64,000 nucleotides of DNA from NCBI GenBank assembly GCA_023411175.1, contig JAEYPB010000017.1, positions 42,990 to 106,989 of the forward strand, given 5' to 3'. The notes below the pieces were generated by a model. It was not told where the DNA came from. It worked only from the letters and a program-made list of their open reading frames with translations, and searched no databases. Below, piece by piece: positions 43,401 to 52,414 of this stretch (position 1 is the first letter of the stretch; each line of letters starts with the position of its first letter). A program made the translations under genes and the position numbers. Source of the stretch: Bacillota bacterium (lineage in GTDB: Bacteria; Bacillota; Clostridia; Christensenellales; Aristaeellaceae).

Positions 43401-46400
43401 TGTAGTAGCGACCGGCACCGTGATAGTAACCCTTGGCGCTGTCCTTCACGACGCTGCCACCGTCCAGCGATCCCGGGAAACCGGCCAGATACTTCCCGAC
43501 CGCGAGGCGGCCGACCCGGTTGGCTTCGTTGACTTCTTCACCGGCGTAAACGTTGAACCATGCGTTGTCCGGCATGTCGTTGGGGTTTGCCGGGTCGCTG
43601 TAGTTGTATTTGAGCACGGCGATGGAACCCAGCGGCGTATTGTAGCCCTGGAGCGTTGCGTCCCCGTCCTTGGCCACCGGGAAGAGCGTGTAGCCTCCGA
43701 TGGTCTCAGGCAATATGGCGGTCTCTCCGTCGTAGAGCTCCAGCGCGCCTTCGACAAAGCCCTCCGCTCCCACCTCGCGCAGGTAATACGCCTGGTCGCC
43801 GGTGAGAAGGGGCAGGTTGCCAAAGCGAAGCGCGCCGCTTACGGTGGTTGCGGTGCCGATCTTGGCTTCGATGGTCTTCGAGGCGGTGTTAACCCGATAA
43901 AGCTCAAACACCGCGCCGGACAGCAGGGAGTCCTCCGGGTTTGCGCCGATGTAGGCCTTTCTCCTCGCGTACTTGGTCAGATCGACAATCAAGCCCGTCT
44001 TGTCCACGATGGGTGTGCCGGTCAGGTCGATCTCAGCGCCGGGCGTCAACGCAGGCAACTGAACATCCGCCGCCAACTCGTAGCGGGCGGGCGCGGACAC
44101 TTCGCGCAGGAAGTAATCGGTTTGATTGTCCCGGACGCGCGCCCACGGCAACTGAACCGTCAGCGTCGCCCTGCCGTTTTCATCCGTCGTGGCGGAAGGA
44201 GACAGCGCAACGGGGTTGTTCTGGGCGTCCTTGTAGTAGACTTCAAATACCGCGCCTTCGACGGCTTCTCCGCTGTCGTCATGCTTTTGAATCTTCACCG
44301 CGGCGGTTTTGATGTCGTTGTAGACGAAGGCGTGGGCGGCGGTGGCAACCGTCGCATTGTCGCCCGTCACGGCGATTTCGAAGGCGTTCGCAATGTCCAC
44401 GGAACCAGCGGTGTACGAATTCTTCAGCCACTGCGTGGTGTTCGGATCATCTGTACCCAGCGCGTAGCGGCTGTACCAATCGCCGGCGCTCTCCGTGACG
44501 TAGTAGCTGCCCTGATCGAGCTCTATGCTATTCGTCACAGACATTTCGCCGCTGAAATCAAGGGTCAGGGTGCCCGCCACCGCACCGTCCGCCTTCTTAT
44601 GGAACGTGAACGAAACCGGGCCGCTATACCCTTGCGCAAAGGTCTTGGTCAGGCTGACCCAGGCCTTGCGCGGGTTTTCAATGTTCAACGCAGCGGGGTT
44701 GTTGCCGCCAAGCCCGATGCCCGTGACCTTTATGGTGCTCGTCAGACCGCCCGCCGGCGCGGTGTAATGTTGCGGCAGGGTTTCGGTCAGCCGATACCAG
44801 CCGGGCAGCAGGCCCGTTTTGACGATCTGGCCGTTAGCGTCCGTCTTCCAGACGATCTGGCCGCCGGCATTGGTTTCCCATCCGGCTCCGCCCGAAGCGA
44901 CAACCCAGTCGTCCGTGACGGCGCTGGTAAAGGAAGCGTTCGCCGAAGCCTCATTAAGCGCCTTGAAAGGCGCGAACTCCACGGTGAATGCGATGTTCGC
45001 CATCGGCGCGTCGGCGTCGTCGGTCTTGGTGAGCGTCAGCGATCCTTTGCCGGGGTTGACCGCCGCAAACTCGTACTCCGCGTCGCCGCCATACGTCTTC
45101 GAGATGGTAAACGCCTTGGCGGACTGCTCGTTGCCATCCGCGACGCCGTTCGCGATCAGGAAGTAGTCCTTTTCGGCCGCAGTCAGTTCCCTGCCGCCGA
45201 CGGAGCCGGAGACCTCGTTGATCTGGTAGGTCGTGCCCGCCGGACTCACGGGCAGCGCAATCGTCGTCTTGCCGTCCGCGCCGGTCGGAACAGTCAGCCC
45301 GGAAAGCGCATCACCGTTGGGATCTTTGATGGCGCCGCCGCCGGTGTAGGTGATGTTGAAGACGATGCCGCTCACAGGATTCCCCGCCGCATCCTTCTTG
45401 ACGATCGTAAGGTTGCGGTAGGTATCGTTGGTAAAGGTAACCTCGATCGGATCCGTGCCGTACAGCCCGGTGGTTCGGGTGTACACCGTCGCATCCTTCT
45501 CATACCCTGCGACCGTATGCGTCTCTTTGATGACGTATTTGGTCTCGGGTTCCAACATAAAGCTGGCATAGCCGTATGCATCGGTGAAGGCGTGCATCAG
45601 CTCGGTCGTCCCGGCCGCGTTGAACACGCCGATCCGAACGCCGCCAAGGGGGTAGGTCGTCTCGGTCAGGGCATCCTTGCCCAGCTTTCGCACGGTCAGC
45701 GGTACCTTCCGCGCGAGCCGGTTGGGGATTGACCTTTCCCCGGTGTAGTATTTGTTGAGCGTATAGATGCCGTCGACCACGTTCACACCGCTCTCAGAGG
45801 CCGTCCCGGCGGTGAACACGTAAGTAAGCCGCTCCGGCGTCACGTTGGCGGGGTATGCAACCTCCTCCAGCAGGAACTTCGCCTTGTACCAGGTCGGGTT
45901 TTCCTCGTCATCCACTTCGATGTAGGGCTTGTAAAGGGGATCGCCGTACAGCGCGGCCATGTCGAAGGACAGCGAAACCGCGCGTCCTGCGACCTCCTCC
46001 GGATCCGAGGCGTCGCCCATATCGAGGCCGGTGGTCATGTTGGAGAGGAACTTAAGCTTCTCGCTGTTCGCATTGGACAGGTAGAGCTTAAAGGTCGCGC
46101 CCGGCATGTTCCAGGAATTCTCGCCGTCAACGACGATCTTGTTGATCTCAATCTGCAGGAAGCGACGAGCGTCCTCCCCGCCCCCGCTGCCCAGCGGCTC
46201 ATTGGTGTCCTCCAACCCCGTCAGGCTGTTCTTCGTGTACTCTGTACCCGCCCACCCAGAGCCTTCGGGCACGAGCGGCCCGACGACATGGTCAACCGGA
46301 TCCTCGTAGCCGAATGGCGCTACGGTTTCGACCAGCCAATAGACGCGGCCGTATTCCTGCGGGTTGGTGACAAAGGTGCCATCCGCGCCAAACTCGGTGC

Positions 46401-49400
46401 CGGTCTCGTAGGTATAGTCTTCCTTTACTAATTGGCCCGCGGCATTGAGATCGTCAAATGACCAATCCCTATAGGCCTCGTCCAGCGGGCTGGAATACAG
46501 TTCGTACTGAGCGTGATCAAGCGGCGTTTCAATGCCCTCGCGCTTGTCCGCTGCGTCCCACTTGACCAGCCGGAACTGCGCGTAGGGGCGGTAGTTCATC
46601 AGCGCATTGGGATATTCATAATCGTTGGGCGCGCCGGCGAAGCTGTGGGCGTCGGGCGTCAGCCCGTTGGCCAGCGTCGCGCCGTTGTGCGCGGCAAAGA
46701 GCGCCAGGTAATCCGCTTCATTGTAGGTAGCTTCAAGCGAGCCTTGCCCTGTCTCGGTCTTGGTGCCGGAGAGATCGAGATCATACCCTTCCGGCGCGGT
46801 GCGCTCGAACACGACATAGGTGCCAAGCCCATCCAATCCGCCGATTTCGGCATAACCGTCGTCGCCCGTCACGCCGGAACCCGCGTAAGTCAGCGTGTAG
46901 ACGCCGCCAACCTCCGTCACCATATAGGCGTCCATCGTCGCGCCAGGCAGCGGCCACTTAAGCTGATGCCCCTTGCTTTCAAAGACGTCCGTGCCCAGCT
47001 TGCGCACCCGGAGGGTGGCGTGGGGCGTGTTGGCGAACTCCGCTTCAAACACGCGGTTTTCCTCGGTTGTGAACGAAGCTGTCTCTACTTCATTCGAGAG
47101 GAAATAGCCCGTGGGCGCGCCTGTCTCTTCGATGCTGTAGGAAATAGAGGCGCCCGATTCCAGTTCGTACATCGGAAGGCCTTCAAGGGCGGCGTTGCCA
47201 TCATTGCCTGTGACGAGCGTATACGTATAGACGCCGCCGCCGGCTTCGGTAAAGCCGAGCGCCTCCAAGCGACCGATGGTCGCCGCGTCCGCCGGCGTAA
47301 CGGAGACTTTGAATGTCGCGGGATTGTTCGTGATGTTCTGGGCCGTCTTGACATCTTTCTTCGCGACGGTCAGTTTGCCCTCGTTTTTGTGGTTGAGGAT
47401 GTCTTCCTGCACGATGCCGTTCAGTTCGGCCTCGATGGGGCCGTAATAGAAGCCGCCGTCATCGCCCACCGTAAAGGAGGGATACAGCCCCGCCTCCATC
47501 TTCGGCGTGACGGTGCCTGCCGGGAACGTCTCCTTCAGGTAGTAGGTTCCCGCTGTGGGCAGAACGTAGACCGCCTTACCGTCTGCGTCCGTATCCTGCG
47601 CATCAACGCCGTCCACCTTCGTAAACTTCTTGTTTACCGAATCGGTCAGCGTATAGACCTCGAAGCGCACGCCCGCGGCAGCGGTGTCCGCGTTGGTGGC
47701 CGTCAGGTCGTGAAGATACTTTGTGATCTCAATGATAGGCATGCGGTTGTTGGTGAACGTCAGCGTTTCGCTGTCGAGGGGCGCGTCCAGCGTAAAGGTC
47801 TTCGTCTGATCTTCTAAAGGCGCCTCACCGGCGTCGGTCCAGCCGCTCAGAAGGTAGCCCTCCGGCGCGGCGAACTCCTCGACAAAGTACTCGACGCCGA
47901 GATCCAGGCCATCGATCACAATCTGCCCGTTTACTCCGGTAGTGAACTCCTGCCCGCCGGAGCCGTTGGTGATGTAATCCTTGGTCTCGCCATCTTCATT
48001 GATCGAATAGACCTTGAAGACCGCGCCCGCAAGGGTGGAGCCGTCCGCCGCGCTGTTCTTGACGACCGTGAGACTGCCCTTTTTCTGCGAGTTCACGACG
48101 GGGGTTGACGTCAGGTCTGTGACCTTGGCAAAATTCAGCGTAATCGGCCATGCGGGACTGCCCTCAATGGTGACAGGGGTCTCCGAGCCGTCGCCGGTGA
48201 AGTCCACCGCGTAATCGCCCGGGGCGTCCTCCACCAAATAGTATTCAATGGGATTGCCCGCGCCGTCGCAGATCGCAAGCCCGCTGAACGCGACGATGCC
48301 GCCCTCTCCGGTGGCCGCGGTGTCCGCCACATCGTAGGTGGTTTCGCCGGTCTTTTTGTAAAGCGTGAAGCCCACGCCCGCGGGATAGCTTGTGCCCGAC
48401 AGGTCTTCCTGCCGTTTTTTAATCTCAAGAGCGCCCTTCATCTGGTTGAAGAAGTCCGCGACTTTGGTCCCGTTTTTGTTGCCCAGGGAGAAAGTGACGA
48501 CCTTCGGGTCAACGGTGAAGGAGGCGTCCGCCGGGTCAACCGGCAGCTCGACCAGCGTGTATTCGATCAGATCGCCGTTCGCGTCGATGCGCGGCAGGTT
48601 GGCCCTGGTGATTGACGAACTGCCCGCGTTAAGCCGCAGCACCTCGCTCTGCTCTACGCCGTTCTCGTCCTCCCAGGAGAGCCTGAAAGAGAACTTGGAG
48701 GAGTCCGTGACGCTCGCGATCGGCTCCACGTAATCGCTCCCGAGGTCGTATACCCCGCCGGCATCCGTAAAGCCCACGGCGTACTTGTTGACAATCAGGC
48801 TGCCGAGGGAGACCTCGTTTTCGATGACGCCCAGATCGGTCGTCACATTTGCGGCGATTACCACGCCCGTCACGGGATCGATGGGAATGTAATTCACAGG
48901 CGACGTGGGCGCCTTGGTTTCGGTGAGCGTATACGTGCCTGCGGGCGCTACGATATACACCATGCCGTCGATGTTGGACGTGCCGGTGTAGGTGTTCGTA
49001 CCGTTTGAGAGCGCGAAGACAGCGCCCGCGAGGTTTACGAGATTCCCCGTCTGGGGATTGACACCCTTTTTCCTGAGCGTCAGAATGCCCACGTTGGGCT
49101 CGTTGTAGAACGATGCGGTCTCGCTCTCCCCGCTCTCCAGCACGACCAGCTTCGGTTGCGGGCTGAGCTGGGTATTCTGGGGCGCGCGCGTCTCCCGGAT
49201 GTAGTAGGAACCGGGCTCGAGCGGCGTGACGACGTGGTCGGGATCGCTGTTGCTATCCAACGAGATCGTCCGGATCGGATCGATGCCCACCATGGGCTCA
49301 TTCGTCCCCGTGTTCCAATCATCGGCCCGGTACAATTCAAATTCAGCCGGACCGGGGAACGCCGTCGTCCAGTCGCCGTCAAAGGGCAGGTATCCGCCCT

Positions 49401-51060
49401 CGGGCAGGCTGGTGTCGTCGAAGACGATGTACTTTTCGACGTTTATCGTCGCCGGTAAAATTGCATTTTGCCAGACTATCTCAGCGCTGCTCGTGGGCGC
49501 AGGAGAACGGAAGCCGCTCTCCCCGACCGGCTTATAGTACAGCGTGGCGTTGTTGGTCAGCGAGAAGGTATCGCCATCCCCGATGCGCGAATCGCCATAG
49601 GGCAGCGTCATATCCGAAAGGTTATATGTGACTTCGACCTTGTACCTGGAGTAGAAGGGCGTTTTCGCACCCGAAGCGCCGACGTTGTTGTTGAGGAACA
49701 TCGTCTCAAGGTCAACCGTATTGTACTTGTCAATGGTCAGCTCCGTGGCGCCTTGCGCGCCCGCCACGTAGTCTTCCGCGCCGCCGCCCAGCAGCGTGAT
49801 CCTGGAGGAAACCGACTCGGCGGGATTTCCCGCAGCGTTCGTAAAGCTGGGCAGGGTGTCCGTGATCTTGAAATCGGCAAAGTTCAGCGTGCCGTTGATG
49901 TTGTAATCTGCGGCGACGCCTGTAATGGAATCCCCGATCTTCCGGCCGGCTTCAATATAATAGGTAAAGGTCACCGTTTCGCCGTCTTCAGAGGTTACCG
50001 GGGCTTCCCCGTCCGCGGTCTTTCGGATATCCCATTGGGTAGACGCGGTATTGGTGGCGGTCGTTTCGTTTTTTGCGTCTTCCAGCGTATGGTTGAAGTT
50101 TACGGTCTCATTTTCACCGGTCTGGGCGTTGGGCAGGGTTACGCTGGCACTTATGGAAACTTCGAGCTTTCCATAATTGGTGTTGTCGGCCGCCGTGCCG
50201 TTGTTGATCATGATGCCCACGATTTGAAAGTTTGCGCTATCCGTTTCGCCGCTCAGGGGGATAACGGCGTACTCGCCAGGATTCGCGATCAAAACGCTGT
50301 CTTTGTAGAGCTTGATGTTGTCCGGCGCCTTGATTCTTATGGACGCGTTTTCATAAGAATCATAGGCGTTCGTGGGGGTGCCGACGCTGGGCTGGTACAC
50401 CGGGCCGGGGTACAGGGTGTAATAAATATCGTAGATAAATGGCTCGCCGGTCTTTACCGGCATATGCTGTCCATCTTCGATCTGCGCGAAGGCGACGAAC
50501 ACATACCCATCGGACTCGGCCGCCGCTTTGGCCGCTTCCAACGGGTCGGTAAATCCGCCTTCGCTTCTCGCGACAAGGTCCATGGAAAGAAGCGAAGCTA
50601 TCTCTTCCGGTTCCGCGGTCGCCTCGGGCGCTTCGGTCGCCTCGGGTTCATCGGTCACCTCGGGCGCTGCGGTCGCCTCGGGCGCTGCAGTGGCCTCCGG
50701 TTCAACGGTTTTTTCCGGTTCTGTGGTTTTCTCCGGCGCGGCGGTCGGCTCAGCCGGCTGCGTCGGTTCGGCCGTCGGTTTGTCGGACTCCGCCGGTTCG
50801 GAGACCGGAGCCTCCGCGGCGGCGAGCGTCGTCGGCTTTGGCGTAGGTTCCTTCCCGACGCCGGAGGGTTCGGCCTCAGATTCGGCACTGGGTTTCTTCT
50901 CAGGCTCCGGCGTGGTGGCGGCCGCCTGCGCCTCGCCGCGATCCACTTCCTGTGCCCGCGCAATGGAATAGGTGATCGTCGTGAAGTCCGCCTGGGAAAA
51001 GAGCATCATCAGAGCCAGAAGCAAAGAAACCAGTCTGTGCGCGCGTCGGTCCATTCTCAT
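37474..51060 (-). CDS. Giant sortase-anchored Cna-B/FctA-repeat surface protein (4528 aa)
   Basis: Signal peptide (1-37), Pro/Glu/Thr/Ala-rich linker (about 40-155), N-terminal head (about 160-535), then about 17 Cna-B/SpaA-like modules (about 537-2620). These recur with the E-box YxLxETxAPxGY, e.g. YSIEETGAPTGY. Next are DUF11-like repeats (about 2620-3225), an SdrD-B-like domain (GNRVWIDKNGNGIQDGENID, about 3230), another Cna-B and four FctA/Spy0128-type modules (GTKTLVGRDLMDG; about 3525-4055). Four further Cna-B-type domains, a Pro/Lys stalk, the sorting motif LLKTGE, a membrane segment and RRKRR end it. Lys-Asn isopeptide bonds are expected. ATG 51060 has GGAGG upstream; the extension to 51153 is rejected. 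Confidence 0.93.
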   Translation of the reverse strand: MRMDRRAHRLVSLLLALMMLFSQADFTTITYSIARAQEVDRGEAQAAATTPEPEKKPSAESEAEPSGVGKEPTPKPTTLAAAEAPVSEPAESDKPTAEPTQPAEPTAAPEKTTEPEKTVEPEATAAPEATAAPEVTDEPEATEAPEATAEPEEIASLLSMDLVARSEGGFTDPLEAAKAAAESDGYVFVAFAQIEDGQHMPVKTGEPFIYDIYYTLYPGPVYQPSVGTPTNAYDSYENASIRIKAPDNIKLYKDSVLIANPGEYAVIPLSGETDSANFQIVGIMINNGTAADNTNYGKLEVSISASVTLPNAQTGENETVNFNHTLEDAKNETTATNTASTQWDIRKTADGEAPVTSEDGETVTFTYYIEAGRKIGDSITGVAADYNINGTLNFADFKITDTLPSFTNAAGNPAESVSSRITLLGGGAEDYVAGAQGATELTIDKYNTVDLETMFLNNNVGASGAKTPFYSRYKVEVTYNLSDMTLPYGDSRIGDGDTFSLTNNATLYYKPVGESGFRSPAPTSSAEIVWQNAILPATINVEKYIVFDDTSLPEGGYLPFDGDWTTAFPGPAEFELYRADDWNTGTNEPMVGIDPIRTISLDSNSDPDHVVTPLEPGSYYIRETRAPQNTQLSPQPKLVVLESGESETASFYNEPNVGILTLRKKGVNPQTGNLVNLAGAVFALSNGTNTYTGTSNIDGMVYIVAPAGTYTLTETKAPTSPVNYIPIDPVTGVVIAANVTTDLGVIENEVSLGSLIVNKYAVGFTDAGGVYDLGSDYVEPIASVTDSSKFSFRLSWEDENGVEQSEVLRLNAGSSSITRANLPRIDANGDLIEYTLVELPVDPADASFTVDPKVVTFSLGNKNGTKVADFFNQMKGALEIKKRQEDLSGTSYPAGVGFTLYKKTGETTYDVADTAATGEGGIVAFSGLAICDGAGNPIEYYLVEDAPGDYAVDFTGDGSETPVTIEGSPAWPITLNFAKVTDLTSTPVVNSQKKGSLTVVKNSAADGSTLAGAVFKVYSINEDGETKDYITNGSGGQEFTTGVNGQIVIDGLDLGVEYFVEEFAAPEGYLLSGWTDAGEAPLEDQTKTFTLDAPLDSETLTFTNNRMPIIEITKYLHDLTATNADTAAAGVRFEVYTLTDSVNKKFTKVDGVDAQDTDADGKAVYVLPTAGTYYLKETFPAGTVTPKMEAGLYPSFTVGDDGGFYYGPIEAELNGIVQEDILNHKNEGKLTVAKKDVKTAQNITNNPATFKVSVTPADAATIGRLEALGFTEAGGGVYTYTLVTGNDGNAALEGLPMYELESGASISYSIEETGAPTGYFLSNEVETASFTTEENRVFEAEFANTPHATLRVRKLGTDVFESKGHQLKWPLPGATMDAYMVTEVGGVYTLTYAGSGVTGDDGYAEIGGLDGLGTYVVFERTAPEGYDLDLSGTKTETGQGSLEATYNEADYLALFAAHNGATLANGLTPDAHSFAGAPNDYEYPNALMNYRPYAQFRLVKWDAADKREGIETPLDHAQYELYSSPLDEAYRDWSFDDLNAAGQLVKEDYTYETGTEFGADGTFVTNPQEYGRVYWLVETVAPFGYEDPVDHVVGPLVPEGSGWAGTEYTKNSLTGLEDTNEPLGSGGGEDARRFLQIEINKIVVDGENSWNMPGATFKLYLSNANSEKLKFLSNMTTGLDMGDASDPEEVAGRAVSLSFDMAALYGDPLYKPYIEVDDEENPTWYKAKFLLEEVAYPANVTPERLTYVFTAGTASESGVNVVDGIYTLNKYYTGERSIPNRLARKVPLTVRKLGKDALTETTYPLGGVRIGVFNAAGTTELMHAFTDAYGYASFMLEPETKYVIKETHTVAGYEKDATVYTRTTGLYGTDPIEVTFTNDTYRNLTIVKKDAAGNPVSGIVFNITYTGGGAIKDPNGDALSGLTVPTGADGKTTIALPVSPAGTTYQINEVSGSVGGRELTAAEKDYFLIANGVADGNEQSAKAFTISKTYGGDAEYEFAAVNPGKGSLTLTKTDDADAPMANIAFTVEFAPFKALNEASANASFTSAVTDDWVVASGGAGWETNAGGQIVWKTDANGQIVKTGLLPGWYRLTETLPQHYTAPAGGLTSTIKVTGIGLGGNNPAALNIENPRKAWVSLTKTFAQGYSGPVSFTFHKKADGAVAGTLTLDFSGEMSVTNSIELDQGSYYVTESAGDWYSRYALGTDDPNTTQWLKNSYTAGSVDIANAFEIAVTGDNATVATAAHAFVYNDIKTAAVKIQKHDDSGEAVEGAVFEVYYKDAQNNPVALSPSATTDENGRATLTVQLPWARVRDNQTDYFLREVSAPARYELAADVQLPALTPGAEIDLTGTPIVDKTGLIVDLTKYARRKAYIGANPEDSLLSGAVFELYRVNTASKTIEAKIGTATTVSGALRFGNLPLLTGDQAYYLREVGAEGFVEGALELYDGETAILPETIGGYTLFPVAKDGDATLQGYNTPLGSIAVLKYNYSDPANPNDMPDNAWFNVYAGEEVNEANRVGRLAVGKYLAGFPGSLDGGSVVKDSAKGYYHGAGRYYSSALLEGLEPGTYTVVETDAPTTFLKPSGTTPADPWHTSGTVIVGDNGETAVIRFANVRAGSVKPAVKKSVYSVNGAAADASTKVPSLQDGTQTVVFKIADIASTAANPIKLPVDKIEVLDDKLAFTGSGGTPVVTHYVTRLTIGAAGYMDAQVAPIPTGDAAKVQAVVYGVVNGVVDAVPFATLNITGADQDVFFPGETYNGFKVVYKAEGSGAELQPGITLGPIYAEMTFAQGSAPDLVLARNIKNTVDLDLSYSLGTSQYSYSASADASADVEVNEALPKATLTKTATKPREAGYEQSTGDSLQPGDTVRYTLTLTNTSSLPIPDPVLVDRLPDMISVDLSSEASVGFATLPAGLTAASTGTYTDAGVIYLYSGMTGSLNPGESVVMIIEGTVRFNAVLASIAFIENTAFATSTHKLRLNKENPYGTPFTDDSGVLPAVSLDGSMLGGTAGETYMAISASTSVGFTQGNKLSITKLVAADISGLGNFVSSNEYAIASVRDPDGDGDGKGEIIYKIVISNGDGSVKKNVRMVDRLPTFNDVAMNGSARLSQWPVTFGNIMSVVDGSGSNVGYTLYSTAESLTKAQLEDAEKFGPTGWSTGAGANAKAFLLDFGSYSLASGGKIIITYRAWAPDASVDASTLEDYYFEASVNDAGAAANTYNTVVSRPAKVVLMPESVSAGNRVWIDKNGNGIQDGENIDDPSGVSGEPSYPGDMKVTLLKYYNSDTIASVAGHADLVDGFYRFDGLTPAAIAGDEGDAYNEGGVINSALKGSIRVSYQIKVENIPDGYVVTTPYATTREADSNFRKSGNAYVTEKFILTSGQDDLTFDLGLCRIRDLEIQKKGSNTLPLEGVGFSIYGPFTQEELEGGVEVGVDNLVVSGINTLENGKAAFASSADAYLSYYSNYVVVETAPAANYDASSLTANGGSPAVVAGGYEVTGAPIDGKNYFVLPAKSDSGETPDSRKDSVTVTNQYVSSGSTTISGVKALTGRDLIKGEFTFRLDDVTDPENPVMVATDTNGDSDDVDSISFTLDYVTDGTRSDVGTHIYELYEVPGSYTDTHTYSDKKYTITVTVTPGVGEGGKPNGTLNVQKTVSPDEAIEFVNGFQAETTLTLAGTKALIGVNDDASVGSRALEAGEFAFGLYPLTGEAPDWVVGERIDLSYNDEDGDIAFDGFPTYDEEDIGKTFHYLVTEEPTLGAYGQLPGHTYEAKRYLVSVLVGYADGELTLAPTVDVYGEAHTEANEPLKFVNTYDAEASVTFSGAKTLSGRELEDEKFTFTLKDVTAPESPVTLEQVTNADGWYTFGALNYGEEHIGETFRYTITEGIPEEAQLVGGKYFYGGYFYDTTVYTIVVTVGYDADGSLTLNVADDLGAELETDAFDFANSYKAAGSFTPVGTKTLVGRDLMDGMFRFEVRDEENALVTTGVSNADGAITFEPILYEVSGSRDDTGEHTYTITETTGNPAGIDDEGTVYSTQSFTLTVTVTDNGNGTLDTAGEYSEEVHFENGIELVNVGGEKAWVDQADRYEKRPENLTIYLLADGVRIDEQEISGEGDTWSYSFAELPKYRYDGGNATKINYTVDESEVVGYAKTIVKLAAPESERETIEYRITNTLRTLTISKRTAGGARLAGATLALYRVLDGSRTLIESWQTTATGDRLIAGLEAGSYVLVETVVPSGYLKAQDIAITIADDGTVTSSALTGGVIRMIDEPIPLGTVTGTKTWVDLGNAGGTRPESIRITLYADGARGNAQPTWTKNGDIWTYTYTGLRTYRSGNSGARIVYTVEEAPVANYEATYDGLNIVNRLPEIEVRYIGISGTKTWVDDDDAAGARPEAITVYLLRNGSVIQTKAVTEEDGWSYSFSNLPTSDGRNTTYTYTINEKMVPGYARSIRGNNIINTYVPPKTPPTPPKKTKTYTPENWEGLITLLDPDVPLFGGLLKTGEEIPLYPFVFGGLGLIALFAVLLADRRKRRQNNR

Positions 51061-51231
51061 GAAGTCATCCTCCAAAGTACTTTCGCTTGACCGGGTTTTA
51101 ACCGCGGGCAAGCCGCATTTGTTTGCCTGTTCACTACAGCCGCAAAGCTGCATGGATTTACCATTTTACCAGATTTTTCATAATACGTTTATGTTCAAGT
51201 TATTTTGAACCGGTTTGAACCTTGGGACAGG
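51061..51231 (-). promoter_or_regulatory. Leader between sortase and giant surface gene, possible own promoter
   Basis: 171 bases without a gene. Minus strand TTCAAA (51209-51204), 18-bp spacer, TATTAT (51185-51180) could be a promoter for the giant gene. GTTCAA/TTGAAC elements recur (51193-51198, 51205-51210, 51215-51220), forming direct and inverted repeats that could bind a regulator. GGAGG lies just before the giant gene start. Regulatory role is inferred. Confidence 0.4.
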
Positions 51232-52356
51232 TCAGAGCTCCTCTCCATCTCGAATACGCCGGGCCACCACCACAAACCGACCATCGTCCGTCTGATAGCT
51301 GCACGTGGAGAGCGTGATGATCTCGTCGCCGAATTCCACATCCACGCCGGTATCGTACCGCTTGACCCGACCCAGTTCTTCAAGATACTTGACCATTTCG
51401 ATCCGATACCGGACGTCCGTATTGTACCGGAACCCATCCTCATGCTTTTCATAATCCCAGGCGTAAAACGCCGCCACCAGCCTGTACTGGCCTTTTTCAA
51501 ACAGCGTGTCGAATTCGATGATCGAGTGCTTTTTGCCGAAATCACGGCTTGCGTAATTCATTAAAGCACCGAACATCTTGCCGCTCTTCATGTTGTGGCC
51601 GCTGATCACCAGATTCGCGCTGGGGGTAAACGGGTCGCACTGAGCGTCCAGAATGAGTTGCCCATTGGCGTTGTCCCGGCCGTAGAAGTCGCGCGTGAGG
51701 TAGTACTCCTCATCCTCCCGCTGAAGAACCGGATAATCGATCGCAGTCCCGGGGATTTTGAGCCAGCCGACCAGATCGGGGTTTTCCTCGTACAGTGGCT
51801 TAAACTCCGGAAGGATGTTGGCCTCGTGAAATACGAAAGGCGTAGGTTCAGGTTCCTGCGATGCGGGAAAAGTACCCGCTTCGGGTGCCTCAACCTGTAC
51901 GGATGTGTTCCCAAGCGCAGGCGAAGGACTCGGGAATGGCGAATCTACGGATTTCTCCGTGTACGCCCCTTCGGCGGTTTGGTCAGCCCGCCGCTCATCC
52001 ATCCTTTCGGCCGCAACCCCGGTTTCCACCGAGGTCTCCGGCAGTTCAGGCGCTCTGGAGGTTTCTTGTTTCGTTCCGTTGGAATCTCCCGTCAAAGCAG
52101 CCATCCGGTCTGTTTTCCCCGGATTCCAGTCTGTTTCTCCGCGGGTTGAATCCAGCGCATTGGCCTGTTCGATACCGGCCATATCCATTTCGGGAGGAAT
52201 GCTTATCTCCGCCACCTGCCGACGCATCTGCCGCAAAGCGTCCATCTCGTCGTCAATGGCCTTGTTTTCAAAAAACCGAGTGATCGGGTAGTACACCGCA
52301 ACGGCTATGCAAACGGCCGCCGTCGCGAGAAGTGCCGTGCGAAGCTTCGGGTTCAT
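51232..52356 (-). CDS. Class B sortase
   Basis: 374 residues. An N-terminal membrane segment (about 7-27) is followed by a long Glu/Pro/Ser/Thr-rich, probably disordered region (about 60-180), then the sortase fold. PDLVGWLKIPGTAIDYPVLQ and YYLTRDFYGRDNANGQLILD are class B signatures. The catalytic triad is His about 254 (ISGHNMKSGKMFG), Cys about 351 (LSTCSYQTDDGRFVV) and Arg about 366 (VVARRIRDG). It sits just upstream of the giant surface protein and should attach it to the wall or polymerise it. Strong AAGGAGG before the ATG. Confidence 0.92.
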   Translation of the reverse strand: MNPKLRTALLATAAVCIAVAVYYPITRFFENKAIDDEMDALRQMRRQVAEISIPPEMDMAGIEQANALDSTRGETDWNPGKTDRMAALTGDSNGTKQETSRAPELPETSVETGVAAERMDERRADQTAEGAYTEKSVDSPFPSPSPALGNTSVQVEAPEAGTFPASQEPEPTPFVFHEANILPEFKPLYEENPDLVGWLKIPGTAIDYPVLQREDEEYYLTRDFYGRDNANGQLILDAQCDPFTPSANLVISGHNMKSGKMFGALMNYASRDFGKKHSIIEFDTLFEKGQYRLVAAFYAWDYEKHEDGFRYNTDVRYRIEMVKYLEELGRVKRYDTGVDVEFGDEIITLSTCSYQTDDGRFVVVARRIRDGEEL

Positions 52357-52384
52357 CGCTTTCCTCCTTTTTCACAGCAAACCA

Positions 52385-52414
52385 ATTCTACACCAGCCAA
52401 AGGATACATTTCAA
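52385..52414 (-). promoter_or_regulatory. Promoter of the sortase/surface-protein operon
   Basis: Minus strand TTGAAA (52414-52409), 18-bp spacer, TAGAAT (52390-52385), about 30 bases before the sortase start. Confidence 0.6.

Noticed and set aside
51061..51231. A cyclic-di-GMP riboswitch in the leader of the giant surface gene
   Set aside because: An AGGCAAAC stretch recalls the GEMM motif, but the ACGCAAAGCC core and the expected paired arms are not found.
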